A stretch of 64,000 nucleotides of DNA. Origin: Bimuria novae-zelandiae CBS 107.79 (Eukaryota > Ascomycota > Dothideomycetes > Pleosporales > Didymosphaeriaceae). Under the pieces are notes generated by a model, which did not search any database, was not told where the DNA came from, and saw only the letters and a list, made by a program, of their open reading frames with translations. Shown piece by piece: positions 63,430 to 64,000 of the stretch. Each line of letters starts with the position of its first letter. Position 1 is the first letter of the stretch. The translations under genes and the position numbers were made by a program. The stretch spans positions 118,626 to 182,625 of the forward strand of contig ML976752.1 of the NCBI GenBank assembly GCA_010015655.1, in the 5' to 3' direction.

Positions 63430-64000
63430 GCTATTGTCGTTTCCGAAATACCGTCCCGCCCCACTTTGGCTGATTTTTCTGTCAGCACTTAGTAATCGAT
63501 TCCTCACCAACACTTTCGTACACCTGTTTTGTGAGCGATAAAATGATTACACAGAACATTCACCCCAGGTAAACAATGCCGCAGGATCCAGGGAGACCTA
63601 CCGGGTACCGCCTGCAGCCATCGCTTATCCAGGCCATCGTGGATCGCGTCAACGATGGGAAAAACAATGAAGCTATCCACAGAGAGCTCGGCGTCGACCC
63701 AAAAACAGTACGCAAATACAGGCTTAACCTAAAGGCCTTTGGTGAGCCAATCGGGCCAAGATACGTACGTCGTGGCAGGCCACCTCTGCTCAAGCAATGC
63801 CATAGAGACGCGCTGCTCGAGATGCTGCGTGGCAAGCCAACATCCTACATGGATGAGATGCAGGACTTCTTGTACGATGAGTACGACGTCAAGGTATCCC
63901 TCACGACTCTGGACAGAGAGCTTGAAGCCATGCGATGGAGTAGGAAGGCAGCCTCAAAGGCAGCCAGGGAGCGTCATGAGGGCCTCCGTCGGGCCTTTCG
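63430..64000 (+). mobile_element. Left end of a mariner/IS630-like DNA transposon (cut by window edge)
   Basis: Composition switches from RIP-degraded gypsy gag to unmutated DNA at about 63425-63445, in the TA-rich stretch TAATTATATGC. The following 130 bp (TGTCGTTTCCGAAATACCG...) form a non-coding leader and presumably contain the terminal inverted repeat; its partner is outside the window, so the boundary is approximate. Confidence 0.65.
63576..64000 (+). CDS. Mariner/IS630-type transposase, N-terminal part, open frame
   Basis: Open from ATG 63576 to the window end (141 codons). MPQDPGRPTGYRLQPSLIQ begins it, then an HTH with DGKNNEAIHRELGVDPKTVR, a linker with RRGRPPLLKQCHRDALLEML (AT-hook-like GRPP), and a second helical unit YMDEMQDFLYDEYDVKVSLT followed by TLDRELEAMRWSRKAASKAA. 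Paired HTH domains ahead of a DDE domain with S-x-x-T-x-x-R are typical of fungal IS630/Tc1-mariner transposases. No stop or RIP bias occurs in the visible part. The DDE domain lies beyond the edge, so activity cannot be judged. Confidence 0.85.
   Translation, partial: MPQDPGRPTGYRLQPSLIQAIVDRVNDGKNNEAIHRELGVDPKTVRKYRLNLKAFGEPIGPRYVRRGRPPLLKQCHRDALLEMLRGKPTSYMDEMQDFLYDEYDVKVSLTTLDRELEAMRWSRKAASKAARERHEGLRRAF

Overview
This window looks like a filamentous ascomycete genome, most likely a Dothideomycete of the Pleosporales type. That placement is an inference from the gene content and repeat style, not from a marker gene. Genes have short GT-AG introns (about 45-80 bp, many with a CTGAC or CTAAC branch site). 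Gene-bearing DNA of balanced composition alternates abruptly with long AT-rich tracts almost free of CpA/TpG and full of TpA. That is the signature of repeat-induced point mutation (RIP). In these tracts transposon proteins can be read only through many stop codons.

Layout. 1-3166 (minus): 5' part of a large F-box/WD40 protein with ubiquitin-interacting motifs, cut by the window edge. About 3.5-35.5 kb: a transposon nest. The core is a Ty3/gypsy element (11653-31110, target duplication TTAAA) that received a second gypsy chromovirus (12718-19360, duplication TACTC) and a Ty1/copia element in the opposite orientation (23939-29228, duplication GAAGG). Around it lie a Fot1/pogo element with 48-bp inverted repeats (7075-8929), another pogo fragment, a solo LTR with its own duplication (4848-5233), other LTRs, and a 1.4-kb inverted-repeat element.

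35.9-50.9 kb: a gene island. It holds a multipass membrane RING protein resembling Asi1/Asi3, a GFA-domain protein, homocitrate synthase (lysine pathway), isopentenyl-diphosphate isomerase (isoprenoid/sterol pathway), a GNAT acetyltransferase, an F-box-like protein, and a small two-exon hypothetical gene that no single long reading frame reveals. No cluster logic links these genes; they look like ordinary housekeeping and hypothetical genes.

51.4-64 kb: a second repeat-rich zone. It has a hAT transposon with a perfect 8-bp duplication, a truncated protein-kinase fragment, a RIP-degraded gypsy chromovirus on the minus strand, and at the right edge the start of a mariner/IS630-like transposase that is open and shows no RIP decay.

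I found no CRISPR array, rRNA, convincing tRNA or secondary-metabolite cluster. The most informative observation is that in all three LTR pairs RIP-type changes are concentrated on the LTR side facing the element interior and fade toward the outer edge.
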